Of a stretch of 14,776 nucleotides of DNA, positions 5,423 through 13,066 are shown in pieces. Origin of the DNA: JAXMHQ01 sp046346665 (GTDB taxonomy: Bacteria > Verrucomicrobiota > Verrucomicrobiia > Limisphaerales > JAXMHQ01); the NCBI GenBank assembly GCA_046346665.1, contig JAXMHQ010000054.1, positions 1 through 14,776 on the forward strand, in the 5' to 3' direction. The notes beneath the pieces are model-generated. The model ran no database searches. It had not been told where the DNA came from and saw only the letters and a list, made by a program, of their open reading frames with translations. The stretch's first letter is position 1. Each line of letters opens with the position of its first letter. The position numbers were made by a program, and so were the translations under genes.

Positions 5423-6880
5423 ATGTTGAATCGACTCCCGATTTCCGAAATTGCCGCCCGTGTCGCGCGGCGCGAGGTGTCCGCGCGCGAAGTGGTGCAG
5501 GCCTCCCTCGACCGCATCGCGCAGGTGGACGGACGGATCCACGCTTTTCTCAGCCACGACGATTCCGACGCGCTGGCGCAGGCGGACGCGATTGATGCAT
5601 CGAGGGCGCCCTCGGATCCCCGCCCGCTGCTGGGCGTGCCCGTCGGCATCAAGGACGTCATCGCCGTCCAGGGGCACCCGCTCAATTGCGGCTCGAAAAT
5701 TCTCGGTAAGTTCGTCTCACCCTACAACGCCACCGTCATCGAAAAGCTCAAGGCCGCCGGCGCCGTCATTCTCGGGCGGCTGAACATGGACGAATTCGCC
5801 ATGGGCAGCTCCACCGAAAATTCCGCGTTCGGCGTCACGCGCAATCCGTGGGACCTTGACCGCATCCCCGGCGGATCCTCTGGCGGATCGGCCGCGGCCG
5901 TCGCCGCCGGCGAATGCCCCGCCACCCTCGGCTCGGACACCGGCGGCTCCATCCGCCAGCCGGCTGCACTGTGCGGCGTCGTCGGGCTCAAACCCACCTA
6001 CGGCCGCATCTCGCGATACGGCCTCGTCGCGTTCGCCTCGTCGCTCGACCAGATCGGCCCGTTCACGCGGACCGTGGGCGATGCGGCCCGGATGCTGGGA
6101 GTGATCGCGGGGCCTGATCCGAAGGATTCCACCTGTGTGCCGCAGCCGGTCCCGGATTATGCGGCGGCGCTGACGGGGGACATCCGGGGGCTGAAGATCG
6201 GGCTGGCCCGGGAATACATGGTGGGCGGCCTCGACCCGGAGGTGAAGCAGGCCGTGGATGCGGCCGTGCGGCAACTGCAGAAGCTCGGGGCTGAAGTGGT
6301 GGAGATTTCGCTGCCTCACACGGAATACGCTGTTGCAACCTATTACATCATCGCCACCGCCGAGGCCAGCGCCAACCTCGCCCGGTTCGACGGCGTCCGC
6401 TACGGCGCGCGCGTGGACGGGAACGACCCGATCGAAATGTACGGCCGGACCCGCGGCGCGGGTTTTGGGGCCGAGGTCAAGCGCCGGATCATCCTGGGCA
6501 CCTACGTTCTCAGCAGCGGCTATTACGACGCGTATTACCTGCGCGCCCAGAAAGTGCGCACGCTGATCCGGAACGATTTTCTCAAGGCATTCGAGTCGGT
6601 CGACGCCGTCGTGACGCCGACCACCCCGACCGCCGCGTTCCGGATCGGTGAGAAGTCGGATGATCCGTTGCAGATGTATTTGTCGGATATTTTCACAATT
6701 TCATGCAACCTGGCGGGGATTTGCGGCATCAGTGTGCCGTGCGGGTTCACGGGCGGCAGCCCGAGGCTGCCGATCGGGTTGCAACTGCTGGGAAAACCGT
6801 TCGGCGAAGATGCGCTGCTCAGGATTGCGCATGCCTACGAGCAATCCAGTGGCTGGCACCGCGAGCAGGCGCCCGTTTAA
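5423..6880 (+). CDS. gatA: Asp-tRNA(Asn)/Glu-tRNA(Gln) amidotransferase subunit A
   Basis: GatA releases ammonia from glutamine for transfer to the tRNA-bound amino acid by GatB. The 485 residues are full length for an amidase-signature enzyme. The catalytic Ser-cisSer-Lys triad is visible: Lys77 in GVPVGIKDV, Ser152 in PGGSSGGSAAAVAAG and Ser176 in GSDTGGSIRQPA. LKPTYGRISRYGLVAFASSLDQIGP is characteristic of GatA rather than of general amidases. FTISCNLAGICGISVPCGF, near the C-terminus, matches the family's closing segment (usually ...NLAGLPAISVP). The start ATG gives the expected N-terminus (LPISEIAARVARREVSAREV). gatB, needed for activity, is not in the window. The next gene begins 11 bases after the stop. 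Confidence 0.96.
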   Translation: MLNRLPISEIAARVARREVSAREVVQASLDRIAQVDGRIHAFLSHDDSDALAQADAIDASRAPSDPRPLLGVPVGIKDVIAVQGHPLNCGSKILGKFVSPYNATVIEKLKAAGAVILGRLNMDEFAMGSSTENSAFGVTRNPWDLDRIPGGSSGGSAAAVAAGECPATLGSDTGGSIRQPAALCGVVGLKPTYGRISRYGLVAFASSLDQIGPFTRTVGDAARMLGVIAGPDPKDSTCVPQPVPDYAAALTGDIRGLKIGLAREYMVGGLDPEVKQAVDAAVRQLQKLGAEVVEISLPHTEYAVATYYIIATAEASANLARFDGVRYGARVDGNDPIEMYGRTRGAGFGAEVKRRIILGTYVLSSGYYDAYYLRAQKVRTLIRNDFLKAFESVDAVVTPTTPTAAFRIGEKSDDPLQMYLSDIFTISCNLAGICGISVPCGFTGGSPRLPIGLQLLGKPFGEDALLRIAHAYEQSSGWHREQAPV

Positions 6881-6891
6881 CCCCGGCATTC

Positions 6892-7428
6892 GTGAGCGAC
6901 TCGGGCAACAGCGAACTGTCGTATCAAATCGATCCCGCCGGCACCATCGTCTCGGTGAGCGGTTCCTGGAGCGATCCGGCCCAGGCGTTGTCGTCGTCCG
7001 GCGGCGTGCAGCCGAACCCCGTGGGAACGCTGCTCTGGAGCCACATCAGCAGCGGGACACTGATCCACCTGTACCAGGCGCTGGTTGCGAAAGTGCGCCG
7101 CACCGGGGAGGAGCTCGTGCTTCCCTTCCAATGTCATTCCCCCGAGAGCCAGCGGTTCATGGAAATGCGCATCCGCCGGCTGCCTGCGGGCCTGGTGGAA
7201 TTCAGCACCCGCCTGCTGCGGGAGGCGCCGCGGGGATCGGAACCGGCGCCCGAACCCGGCGGCATGGTGCGCATGTGCAGTTGGTGCAAACGCGTGCTTC
7301 TGGACGACTGGGTGGAAATCGACGAAGCCGTCCGCAGGCTCGGGTTGTTCGAACTGGAGCAGCCGCCGCGCGTGACCCACACCATCTGCCGGGAATGCCT
7401 GGGTGAAATCCGAAAAGGGATCCGCTGA
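6892..7428 (+). CDS. Hypothetical protein: PAS-like domain plus Cys4 zinc-type site
   Basis: A 178-residue cytoplasmic protein with no named family that I can recall. Residues 9-108 look like a small sensory (PAS-like) domain: YQIDPAGTIVSVSGSW, then VGTLLWSHIS, LYQALVAKVRRTGEELVLPFQC and MEMRIRRLPAGLVEF. A linker rich in Pro and Glu (109-124) leads to MCSWCKRVLLDDWVEIDEA, followed by VTHTICRECL. Cys129/Cys132 and Cys166/Cys169 (CxxC-x33-CxxC), with His163 close by, would bind a zinc or another metal. A CxxCK...W...HxxCxxC tail is also seen after sensory domains in bacterial signalling proteins (recalled, not checked). There is no output domain such as a kinase. GTG start, no Shine-Dalgarno; 11 bases after gatA, so probably cotranscribed. 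Confidence 0.65.
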   Translation: MSDSGNSELSYQIDPAGTIVSVSGSWSDPAQALSSSGGVQPNPVGTLLWSHISSGTLIHLYQALVAKVRRTGEELVLPFQCHSPESQRFMEMRIRRLPAGLVEFSTRLLREAPRGSEPAPEPGGMVRMCSWCKRVLLDDWVEIDEAVRRLGLFELEQPPRVTHTICRECLGEIRKGIR

Positions 7429-7432
7429 CCAC

Positions 7433-7500
7433 GACCGGGAGGGCCGGCGTCCTCGCCGGCCGATGCATCGTTAGTCGGGGACGCCGTCCCTCCCGCGGTC
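7433..7500. repeat. GC-rich nested inverted repeat between convergent genes (possible bidirectional terminator)
   Basis: Outer arms 7433-7452 and 7479-7500 are inverted copies (gaccgggagggccggcgtcc against ggacgccgtccctcccgcggtc) with one mismatch and a 2-base bulge. Inside, ggccggcg (7442-7449) and cgccggcc (7454-7461) form a perfect 8-base hairpin with a tcct loop, and cgatgcatcg (7461-7470) is a perfect palindrome. The element sits 4 bases after one stop and shares 2 bases with the stop of cysA on the other strand. A stable stem between converging genes suits termination of both, but there is no T-run. Its nested arms also fit a small interspersed repeat. Confidence 0.6.
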
Positions 7501-8602
7501 AGATGTTCTCCGCGATGTTGGGAGGCGATTCGTAGCGGCTTTCGGTTTCGGCCGGCAGCGCCGAATTCTCCGCCGCGAGCACGCGGTAGTTGCGGATGGC
7601 AAAGGACACTTCCCGTCCGTCTTCGAGGCCCAGTTGGGCGTATTCCTCCTTGGTGATGCGGCTGCGCAGGACCTGTCCGGAGGGAAGCTCCAGTTCGAGC
7701 CGCAGGAGGATGCCCAGGAAAAACGTGTGGCGCAGGACGGCGCGGTAAGGATACAGGTGCAGGTTCGCCGAGACCTGGACGGCGTAGGGGCGGAACCCGA
7801 TCCGGAGCCGGGCGCCCTCGGGTTTGCCTTCCGCGGGAAATTTCAGTTCGCCGGCGTGCGCGATGCCCTGGCGGACCTCGGCTTCGAGCACGTTCATGAC
7901 GCCGATGAACCGGGCGACGAATTCGTTCGCGGGCTGTTCGTAGACTTCGCGCGGCGTGCCGACCTGTTCGAGGTGGCCGCGGGAGAAAATCACGATCCGG
8001 TTCGAAACTTCGAGGGCCTCCTCCTGGTCGTGCGTGACGAAGATGGTGGTGACGTTGAGGTCGTGGTGAAGTTTGACCAGCCATTCGCGCAGTTCCTGCC
8101 GGATTTTGGCGTCGACGGCGCCGAACGGTTCGTCCAGGAGAAGGACGCTGGGTTTCGACGCGAGGGCGCGGGCGATGGCGACGCGCTGGCGCTGGCCGCC
8201 GGAGAGCTGGTGGGGGAACCGCTTCTCCAGCCCGTCCAGCCCGAACAGCGAGAGCAATTCAGCGACGCGATCGTGGATGTCGGATCGTTTCCACTTCTTG
8301 ATTTTCAGCCCGAACGCCACGTTCTTGAACACGTTCATGCTCTTGAACAGCGCGTAATTCTGGAATACGAACCCGATGTTGCGTTCCTGGACGGAGAGAT
8401 CGTTCACGCGCCGGCCGCGAATGAACACGTCGCCCGTGGTCGGCATTTCAAGTCCGGCGATCATGCGCAGCACGGTGGTTTTGCCGCCGCCGCTGGGACC
8501 GAGCAGCGCCATCAGTTCGCCCTCCTTGACGGAAAACGTGACCTGGTTGACCGCGGCCACTTCGCCGAAGGTTTTGGTGACGTTTTTGAGTTCGATGCTC
8601 AT
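7499..8602 (-). CDS. cysA: Sulfate/thiosulfate ABC importer ATPase CysA
   Basis: The cytoplasmic ATPase that drives sulfate or thiosulfate uptake through CysT-CysW. Its 367 residues hold an ABC domain with Walker A GPSGGGKT (35-42), Q-loop Gln81, signature LSGGQ (133-137), Walker B VLLLDEP (153-159) and switch His191, followed by a C-terminal regulatory (TOBE-type) region from about 240. FGAVDAKIRQELREWL and THDQEEALEVSNRIVI are typical of CysA. The last 25 residues or so are polar and look non-conserved. It is the last gene of the run, 10 bases after cysW, and ends in the repeat it shares with the convergent gene. Confidence 0.95.
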   Translation of the reverse strand: MSIELKNVTKTFGEVAAVNQVTFSVKEGELMALLGPSGGGKTTVLRMIAGLEMPTTGDVFIRGRRVNDLSVQERNIGFVFQNYALFKSMNVFKNVAFGLKIKKWKRSDIHDRVAELLSLFGLDGLEKRFPHQLSGGQRQRVAIARALASKPSVLLLDEPFGAVDAKIRQELREWLVKLHHDLNVTTIFVTHDQEEALEVSNRIVIFSRGHLEQVGTPREVYEQPANEFVARFIGVMNVLEAEVRQGIAHAGELKFPAEGKPEGARLRIGFRPYAVQVSANLHLYPYRAVLRHTFFLGILLRLELELPSGQVLRSRITKEEYAQLGLEDGREVSFAIRNYRVLAAENSALPAETESRYESPPNIAENI

Positions 8603-8612
8603 GTCTCTAGAA

Positions 8613-9542
8613 TCATTTCAGGAAGGACGTGTCGTGGCCGGGCGCGACGGGGACGGCAAGCTGGGCGCGTTCGAAATCCCGGGTTTGTTTCCATTCCAGC
8701 AGCGTCTTGATGCCGAGGGTGACGAGGGCCAGGACGGCGAGCAGGCTGGCGACGGCGAACGCGGCGGCGCCCGACACGGAACCGCCCTCGTAGAGCGACT
8801 GGATGCAGAGAGGCATGGTTTCCGTCTGTCCGCGGATGTGGCCGGACACGACCGACACGGCGCCGAATTCGCCCATGGCGCGCGCGTTGCAGAGGATGAT
8901 CCCGTAGATCAGGCCCCATTTGACCGACGGCAATGTGACGTGCCAGAAGGTTTGCCAGCCGCTGGCGCCCAGGGTGAGCGCGGCTTGTTCCTGCTCGGTG
9001 CCGGTGGCCTGCATCACCGGGATCAATTCGCGCGCGACGAACGGGAACGTGACGAAAACGGTGGCGAGAACAATGCCCGGGACCGCGAAGATGATCTTCA
9101 GATCGTGCGCGGCCAGCCATTTGCCGAAAAATCCCTGCAGCCCGAACAGGACCACGAACATGAGGCCGGCGACCACGGGCGACACGGAGAAGGGGAGATC
9201 GATCAGGGTGATCAGCAGGGATTTTCCGCGGAACTGGAACTTGGCGATGGCCCAGGCGGCGGCGACGCCGAACACGACATTGACGGGCACGCTGATGGCG
9301 GCGACCAGCAGGGTGAGGCGGATGGCGGACTGGGTTTCGGGTTCGACGAGCGAGCTGAAGTAGAATTTCCATCCCTGCGCGAGCGCCTGCCCAAAGACGT
9401 TGGCCAGGGGCAGCAGCAGGAAAATGATGCAGAACCCCAGCGCCGTCGCGATGAGCAGCCACTTCACCAGCGGCGGCTCTTCCGTCCCGCGCTGCGAAGC
9501 CTGGCGGGCGGATCCGATCCGGTGTTTGATGTGTCCGGCCAT
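8613..9542 (-). CDS. cysW: Sulfate/thiosulfate ABC importer permease CysW
   Basis: One of the two inner-membrane permease subunits of the sulfate importer. The 309 residues show a polar N-terminal tail (1-26) and about six membrane segments: WLLIATALGFCIIFLLLPLA, LTLLVAAISVPVNVVFGVAA, VVAGLMFVVLFGL, IIFAVPGIVLATVFVTFPFV, WGLIYGIILC and AAAFAVASLLAVLALVTL. The EAA-type loop that contacts the ATPase reads EQEQAALTLGASGWQTFWHVTLP. ARAMGEFGAVSVVSGHIRG is a CysW hallmark. Only one base separates the cysT stop from this ATG (TGACATG), so the two are tightly coupled. Confidence 0.94.
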   Translation of the reverse strand: MAGHIKHRIGSARQASQRGTEEPPLVKWLLIATALGFCIIFLLLPLANVFGQALAQGWKFYFSSLVEPETQSAIRLTLLVAAISVPVNVVFGVAAAWAIAKFQFRGKSLLITLIDLPFSVSPVVAGLMFVVLFGLQGFFGKWLAAHDLKIIFAVPGIVLATVFVTFPFVARELIPVMQATGTEQEQAALTLGASGWQTFWHVTLPSVKWGLIYGIILCNARAMGEFGAVSVVSGHIRGQTETMPLCIQSLYEGGSVSGAAAFAVASLLAVLALVTLGIKTLLEWKQTRDFERAQLAVPVAPGHDTSFLK

Positions 9543-9543
9543 G

Positions 9544-10365
9544 TCAGTTTTGGAATCGGCCCGCCCATTGTTCGAGCAGGTTGATGGCGGCCAGCAGGAC
9601 GAATGAGAACACCAGCAGCACGACGGCGAGCGCGATGGCGCCCGTGTAATCGTATTCGTCGAGCCGGATGAAAATCAGTTGGGGTGCGATCTCGGTTTTG
9701 AACGGCAGGTTGCCGGAGATGAACACCACGGAGCCGTATTCGCCGATGGCGCGGGCGAACGCGAGGGCGAACCCGGTGAGGATGGCGGGCAGCAGGGAAG
9801 GGGCGATGACGCTGACGAAGGTGCGCAGGCGCCCGGCGCCCAGCGTGGCGGCGGCTTCCTCGAGTTCCCGCTCCAGGTTCTGCAGCACCGGCTGAAGCGT
9901 GCGCACCACGAACGGCATCCCGACAAACGTGAGCGCGATGATCACGCCCAGCGGCGTGAAAGCGCCCTTGATCCCGAGCGGCACCAGGAATTTTCCGAGC
10001 CAGCCGTTTTCCGCGAACAGGTTCGCGAGCGTCAGCCCCGCCACCGCCGTCGGCAGCGCAAAGGGAAAATCCACCATTGCATCAATGATCCGACGGCCTG
10101 GAAATTCGTAACGGACCAGCACCCAGGCGAGCAGGGTGCCGAACACCGCGTTGGCCAGCGCCGCCGCGAACGACGCAAGAAACGTGAGCCGGTAAGCCGC
10201 CAGCGCCCGGGGCGTTGTTGCCAAATGCCAGAAATCCGCCCACGACAATTCCAGCGTCCGGATCACCAGCCCGGCAAATGGAATCAAGACAATGCCCGTC
10301 AGAAAGAACAGGGTGATTCCCATGGTCAATCCGAATCCGGGCAATGCGTTGAATCGTTTTGGCAT
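9544..10365 (-). CDS. cysT: Sulfate/thiosulfate ABC importer permease CysT (CysU)
   Basis: The second permease subunit of the sulfate importer. From the ATG at 10365 it has 273 residues and begins MPKRFNALPGFGLTMGITLF, which matches the usual CysT start (short tail, LPGF-x-L, first membrane helix). Other visible parts are LPTAVAGLTLANLF, the EAA-type loop ELEEAAATLGAGRLRTFVSVIAPS, and AFARAIGEYGSVVFISGNLP, a CysT hallmark. The frame stays open upstream to ATG 10449 and TTG 10452 (302 residues), but that extra part is Arg/Leu-rich, unlike the family, and would run into an inverted repeat, so I prefer 10365. No clear Shine-Dalgarno precedes any of the candidates. Confidence 0.92.
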   Translation of the reverse strand: MPKRFNALPGFGLTMGITLFFLTGIVLIPFAGLVIRTLELSWADFWHLATTPRALAAYRLTFLASFAAALANAVFGTLLAWVLVRYEFPGRRIIDAMVDFPFALPTAVAGLTLANLFAENGWLGKFLVPLGIKGAFTPLGVIIALTFVGMPFVVRTLQPVLQNLERELEEAAATLGAGRLRTFVSVIAPSLLPAILTGFALAFARAIGEYGSVVFISGNLPFKTEIAPQLIFIRLDEYDYTGAIALAVVLLVFSFVLLAAINLLEQWAGRFQN

Positions 10366-10427
10366 GCGGCTGGGTGCAGCGATTTTGATTGGCAGCAGGC
10401 TAGGCAAGCCGGCCCGGGTAAGCAATC

Positions 10428-10473
10428 CGCGAAGTTGAACCCGCCGCATCAAACGGCAGCGCCCAACTTCGCG
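10428..10473. repeat. 10-base inverted repeat between sbp and cysT
   Basis: cgcgaagttg (10428-10437) and caacttcgcg (10464-10473) are perfect inverted repeats with a 26-base centre, in which gccg (10443-10446) and cggc (10454-10457) can form an inner stem. In the sbp-to-cysT direction the RNA hairpin begins about 30 bases after the sbp stop. There is no T-run, so it is more likely a stem that protects the sbp end of the message or trims read-through than a classic terminator. Confidence 0.55.
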
Positions 10474-10503
10474 TTCCCCGAACCGGTCCCCGGCTCGCGC
10501 CGG

Positions 10504-11505
10504 TCACCGGTTGGCGCTCTGGATCTGGTCAAATGTCCCGCCGTCACCGAAATGCGTCTTCTGCGCCTTCTGCCAGCCGCCGAATTGTTCGTCGATGGTG
10601 AACAGGCTCAGCTTCGGGAAGACGGAGGCGTATTTCTGGGCGACCGAGTCCAGCCGCGGGCGATAGAAATTCTGGGCCGCGATTTCCTGGGCTTCGGGCG
10701 AGTAGAGATGTTCCAGGTAAGCCTTGGCGACTTCGCCCGTGCGATGTTTCTTCACCACCTGGTCCACCCACGCGACCGGGGGTTCGGCCAGGATGCTGAC
10801 CGACGGGGCCACCAGTTCAAATTCGCCCTTGCCGGATTCCTTGATGGTGAGGAGCGCCTCGTTTTCCCAGGCGATCAGCACGTCGCCGATTCCGCGTTGT
10901 GCGAACGTGGTGGTCGCCCCGCGCGCGCCGGTGTCGAGCACGGGCACATTGCGGAACAACGCCGTCAGGAAGTCCTGCGCCTTCTTCTCATCGTTGTTGT
11001 TGTGCCGAAGCGCGTAGCCCCACGCCGCCAGGTAATTCCACCGCGCGCCGCCCGAGGTTTTCGGATTCGGCGTCACCACCTTCACGCCCGGCTTCACCAG
11101 GTCGTCCCAATCGCGGATCCCCTTCGGATTGCCTTTCCGCACCAGGAACACAATCGTGGAGGTGTAGGGCGTGCTGTTTTGCGGCAGGCGGCTCTGCCAA
11201 TTCTTCGGCAGTAAGCCCGATTTTTCCGAGATGGCATCAATGTCGTAGGCCAGCGCCAGCGTCACGACGTCGGCTTCCAAACCATCGATCACCGCGCGCG
11301 CCTGCTTGCCCGATCCCGCGTGCGTTTGCTGCACCACCACGGTGTCGCCCGTTTTGGCCTTCCAATATTGCGCGAACTCGGCGTTGTAGGCCTGGTACAA
11401 TTCGCGAGTCGGATCGTAGGACGCGTTCAGGAGTTTGATTTCCGCGGCGGACGCGGTTGCCGCCGCGAGGGCCAGCAGTGCCAGTGTTTGGGTCAGCTTT
11501 TTCAT
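10504..11505 (-). CDS. sbp: Periplasmic sulfate-binding protein
   Basis: This exported protein binds sulfate (or thiosulfate) in the periplasm and hands it to CysT-CysW. The 333 residues start with a signal peptide (MKKLTQTLALLALAAATASA, cut before AEIKLL). The anion-site segments of the family are present: NASYDPTRELY (27-37), HAGSGKQARAV (62-72), NPKTSGGARWNYLAAW (147-162) and GDVLIAWENEALL. Sbp and the thiosulfate-type CysP are too alike to separate by eye. It follows the porin after 36 bases and precedes cysT with a gap of about 138 bases that holds a hairpin, which could keep binding-protein message in excess over permease message. Confidence 0.94.
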   Translation of the reverse strand: MKKLTQTLALLALAAATASAAEIKLLNASYDPTRELYQAYNAEFAQYWKAKTGDTVVVQQTHAGSGKQARAVIDGLEADVVTLALAYDIDAISEKSGLLPKNWQSRLPQNSTPYTSTIVFLVRKGNPKGIRDWDDLVKPGVKVVTPNPKTSGGARWNYLAAWGYALRHNNNDEKKAQDFLTALFRNVPVLDTGARGATTTFAQRGIGDVLIAWENEALLTIKESGKGEFELVAPSVSILAEPPVAWVDQVVKKHRTGEVAKAYLEHLYSPEAQEIAAQNFYRPRLDSVAQKYASVFPKLSLFTIDEQFGGWQKAQKTHFGDGGTFDQIQSANR

Positions 11506-11541
11506 AACAGGATCGGGATGTGAAAGTCTCGCTCTGGATCG

Positions 11542-13053
11542 TCAAAACGCCAGTTGCATGCGTGTGAAGAAGACCTGTTCGGGCTGGCGGGTGACGACGC
11601 CGGTGGTGCCGCCGTCGAAGCGGGTGTGGGAGAAGCTGGCGTTGACCCGGATGTCGCGGTTCAAATACCAGTTGAATCCGACGGCCCAGGACTGGGCCTG
11701 GGAAGCGGAGGCGCCGGGGTTGGCGAAGTAGGGGAAGGCATCCGGGTCGATGTGAAGTTCGGCATACCGGGCGACGGCCTGGACGGCGCCCCACTGGCCT
11801 TTGAGGGGGTCGAAATTGTGTTTGGGAGTGACGCCGGTGTAGGAGGCGGCTTCACCGGTCAGGACGACGGAGCCGGAGATTTCCCAGGCATGATGTTGAA
11901 GGTTGGCCGATTGGCGGACGGGGATGACCCGGACAACTTCCTGGTCGGAGATGGCGTATTCGCCCATGAGGCCGAGGGGGCCCCAGTAATAATAGCCCTG
12001 GGGCGAGACGCGCCAGTGGGTGCCGTTGCCGACGACGTTGTTGGTGTAGGTGAAGAATTTCTGCTGGCCGTCGGTGGTGTAACCGCTGGTCAGGCCTGTG
12101 GAAGTGGTGTTGGTCCAGGCGGCATCGACTTCGTAGGAGGCGCCACAGCCGAAGCCGAAACCTTTAAGGAAATCCATGTCGGATTTTTTGAAGGGCATGA
12201 AGAAGATGCGTCCGGCGAAGGCCTTGTCGTTGTCGTAATCGGAGTTGCCGGCGGTGTTGGAGTAATCGGGGGCGCCGTTGAACAGGCCGGCCCAGTAGGA
12301 GGCGACGCCGCTGCCGACATCGCCGTGGAGAGCGACGCCGACATCGCGATTGGGCACCAGGTCGGTGACCAGGGAGCGCTCGTTGAAAAGAGTGGCGGGA
12401 TCCGATTGGAGCGCTTCGAGGCCGACGGGGGATTTGAACCGGCCCATTTCGAGCTGGAGAGCGGGTTGGAGACGATAGTTGATGTAGGCATCCATGATCT
12501 GGATGGTCGAGCCGCCGAAATCAGGGACCAGCATGAAATCGAAATCGCGGAACACGGTCGCGGAGAAGATGGGCCGTGCGCGGCGAAGGATGAATCCATC
12601 GAGACCCTGGACCGTATCGGCTTCAGGCCCGGCGAAGGAGCGGCTGTCGACCTGGAGCAAGCCGTGAAAGGCGAAAACGAAATTGGTATCGGGGCTTGAG
12701 AAGCTGAATCCGCTGGCGCCGAAACTGAATTTCGGCGTGCTCTTGGCCGCCTTGGCAGCGTCGGCTTCCTTCGCGGCGGCCGATTTTTGATCCGCCTGCC
12801 GTTGCTGATCCAGGGTTTGCAGTTTCTGGTCAAGAGCCTGGATTTGTTTCTTGAGATCTTCCATCACCTGGGCGTCCGGCGCGGCGGCGGGAGTTGCGGG
12901 CGCTTGAGCGATGGTGGCGGCCGGGGCGGGTTGCGCCGCCGCGGGAGCGTCCTCTGCGAAGGTTTGAATCGTAGACATTCCTGCGAGAACGGAGACAAGC
13001 AGCGTGGCTTGAAGCGAGGAGGAACGTGCCGTCAGCTGATTTGATTTCATCAT
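11542..13053 (-). CDS. OprP/OprO-like anion-selective outer-membrane porin
   Basis: A 503-residue outer-membrane protein. From ATG 13053 it has a signal peptide (LQATLLVSVLAGMSTIQTFA, cut before EDAPA), an Ala/Pro linker, and a coiled-coil stretch (MEDLKKQIQALDQKLQTLDQ, then Lys/Ala-rich) that may contact peptidoglycan or drive trimers. The barrel follows from about residue 115: FAFHGLLQVDSRSF, GFILRRARPIFSATVF, DAYINYRLQPALQLEMGRFKSP and repeated amphipathic strands. It ends QVFFTRMQLAF, and the terminal Phe is the usual outer-membrane insertion signal. RRARP and GRFKSPVGLE match phosphate-selective porins O/P (PF07396-type). Position before sbp-cysTWA suggests it admits sulfate. The frame is open upstream to 13179, but ATG 13053 has the ribosome site. 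Confidence 0.83.
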   Translation of the reverse strand: MMKSNQLTARSSSLQATLLVSVLAGMSTIQTFAEDAPAAAQPAPAATIAQAPATPAAAPDAQVMEDLKKQIQALDQKLQTLDQQRQADQKSAAAKEADAAKAAKSTPKFSFGASGFSFSSPDTNFVFAFHGLLQVDSRSFAGPEADTVQGLDGFILRRARPIFSATVFRDFDFMLVPDFGGSTIQIMDAYINYRLQPALQLEMGRFKSPVGLEALQSDPATLFNERSLVTDLVPNRDVGVALHGDVGSGVASYWAGLFNGAPDYSNTAGNSDYDNDKAFAGRIFFMPFKKSDMDFLKGFGFGCGASYEVDAAWTNTTSTGLTSGYTTDGQQKFFTYTNNVVGNGTHWRVSPQGYYYWGPLGLMGEYAISDQEVVRVIPVRQSANLQHHAWEISGSVVLTGEAASYTGVTPKHNFDPLKGQWGAVQAVARYAELHIDPDAFPYFANPGASASQAQSWAVGFNWYLNRDIRVNASFSHTRFDGGTTGVVTRQPEQVFFTRMQLAF

Positions 13054-13059
13054 ATCAAT

Positions 13060-13066
13060 CCCTTTT
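13060..13066 (-). promoter_or_regulatory. Ribosome binding site of the porin gene
   Basis: Read on the minus strand the bases are AAAAGGG, then 6 bases (ATTGAT), then ATG at 13053 followed directly by a second ATG. This is the clearest Shine-Dalgarno in the window, and it decides the start against the in-frame codons further upstream, whose peptide has no signal-sequence character. Confidence 0.6.

Noticed and set aside
8376..9584. 402-codon open frame on the plus strand
   Set aside because: Antisense to cysW and the start of cysA, rich in Asp/Glu/Gly/Gln with no domain pattern.
10366..10452. N-terminal extension of CysT from TTG 10452 or ATG 10449
   Set aside because: The added 28-29 residues are unlike CysT proteins and overlap an inverted repeat; the ATG at 10365 gives the normal start.
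9679..11214. 511-codon open frame on the plus strand
   Set aside because: It lies opposite cysT and sbp, whose products are clearly recognisable. Its protein is Arg/Gln/Gly-rich low-complexity sequence typical of antisense frames in GC-rich DNA.
11554..12699. 381-codon open frame on the plus strand
   Set aside because: Antisense to the porin. Its Gly/Asp/Val repetition follows from the porin codons on the other strand.
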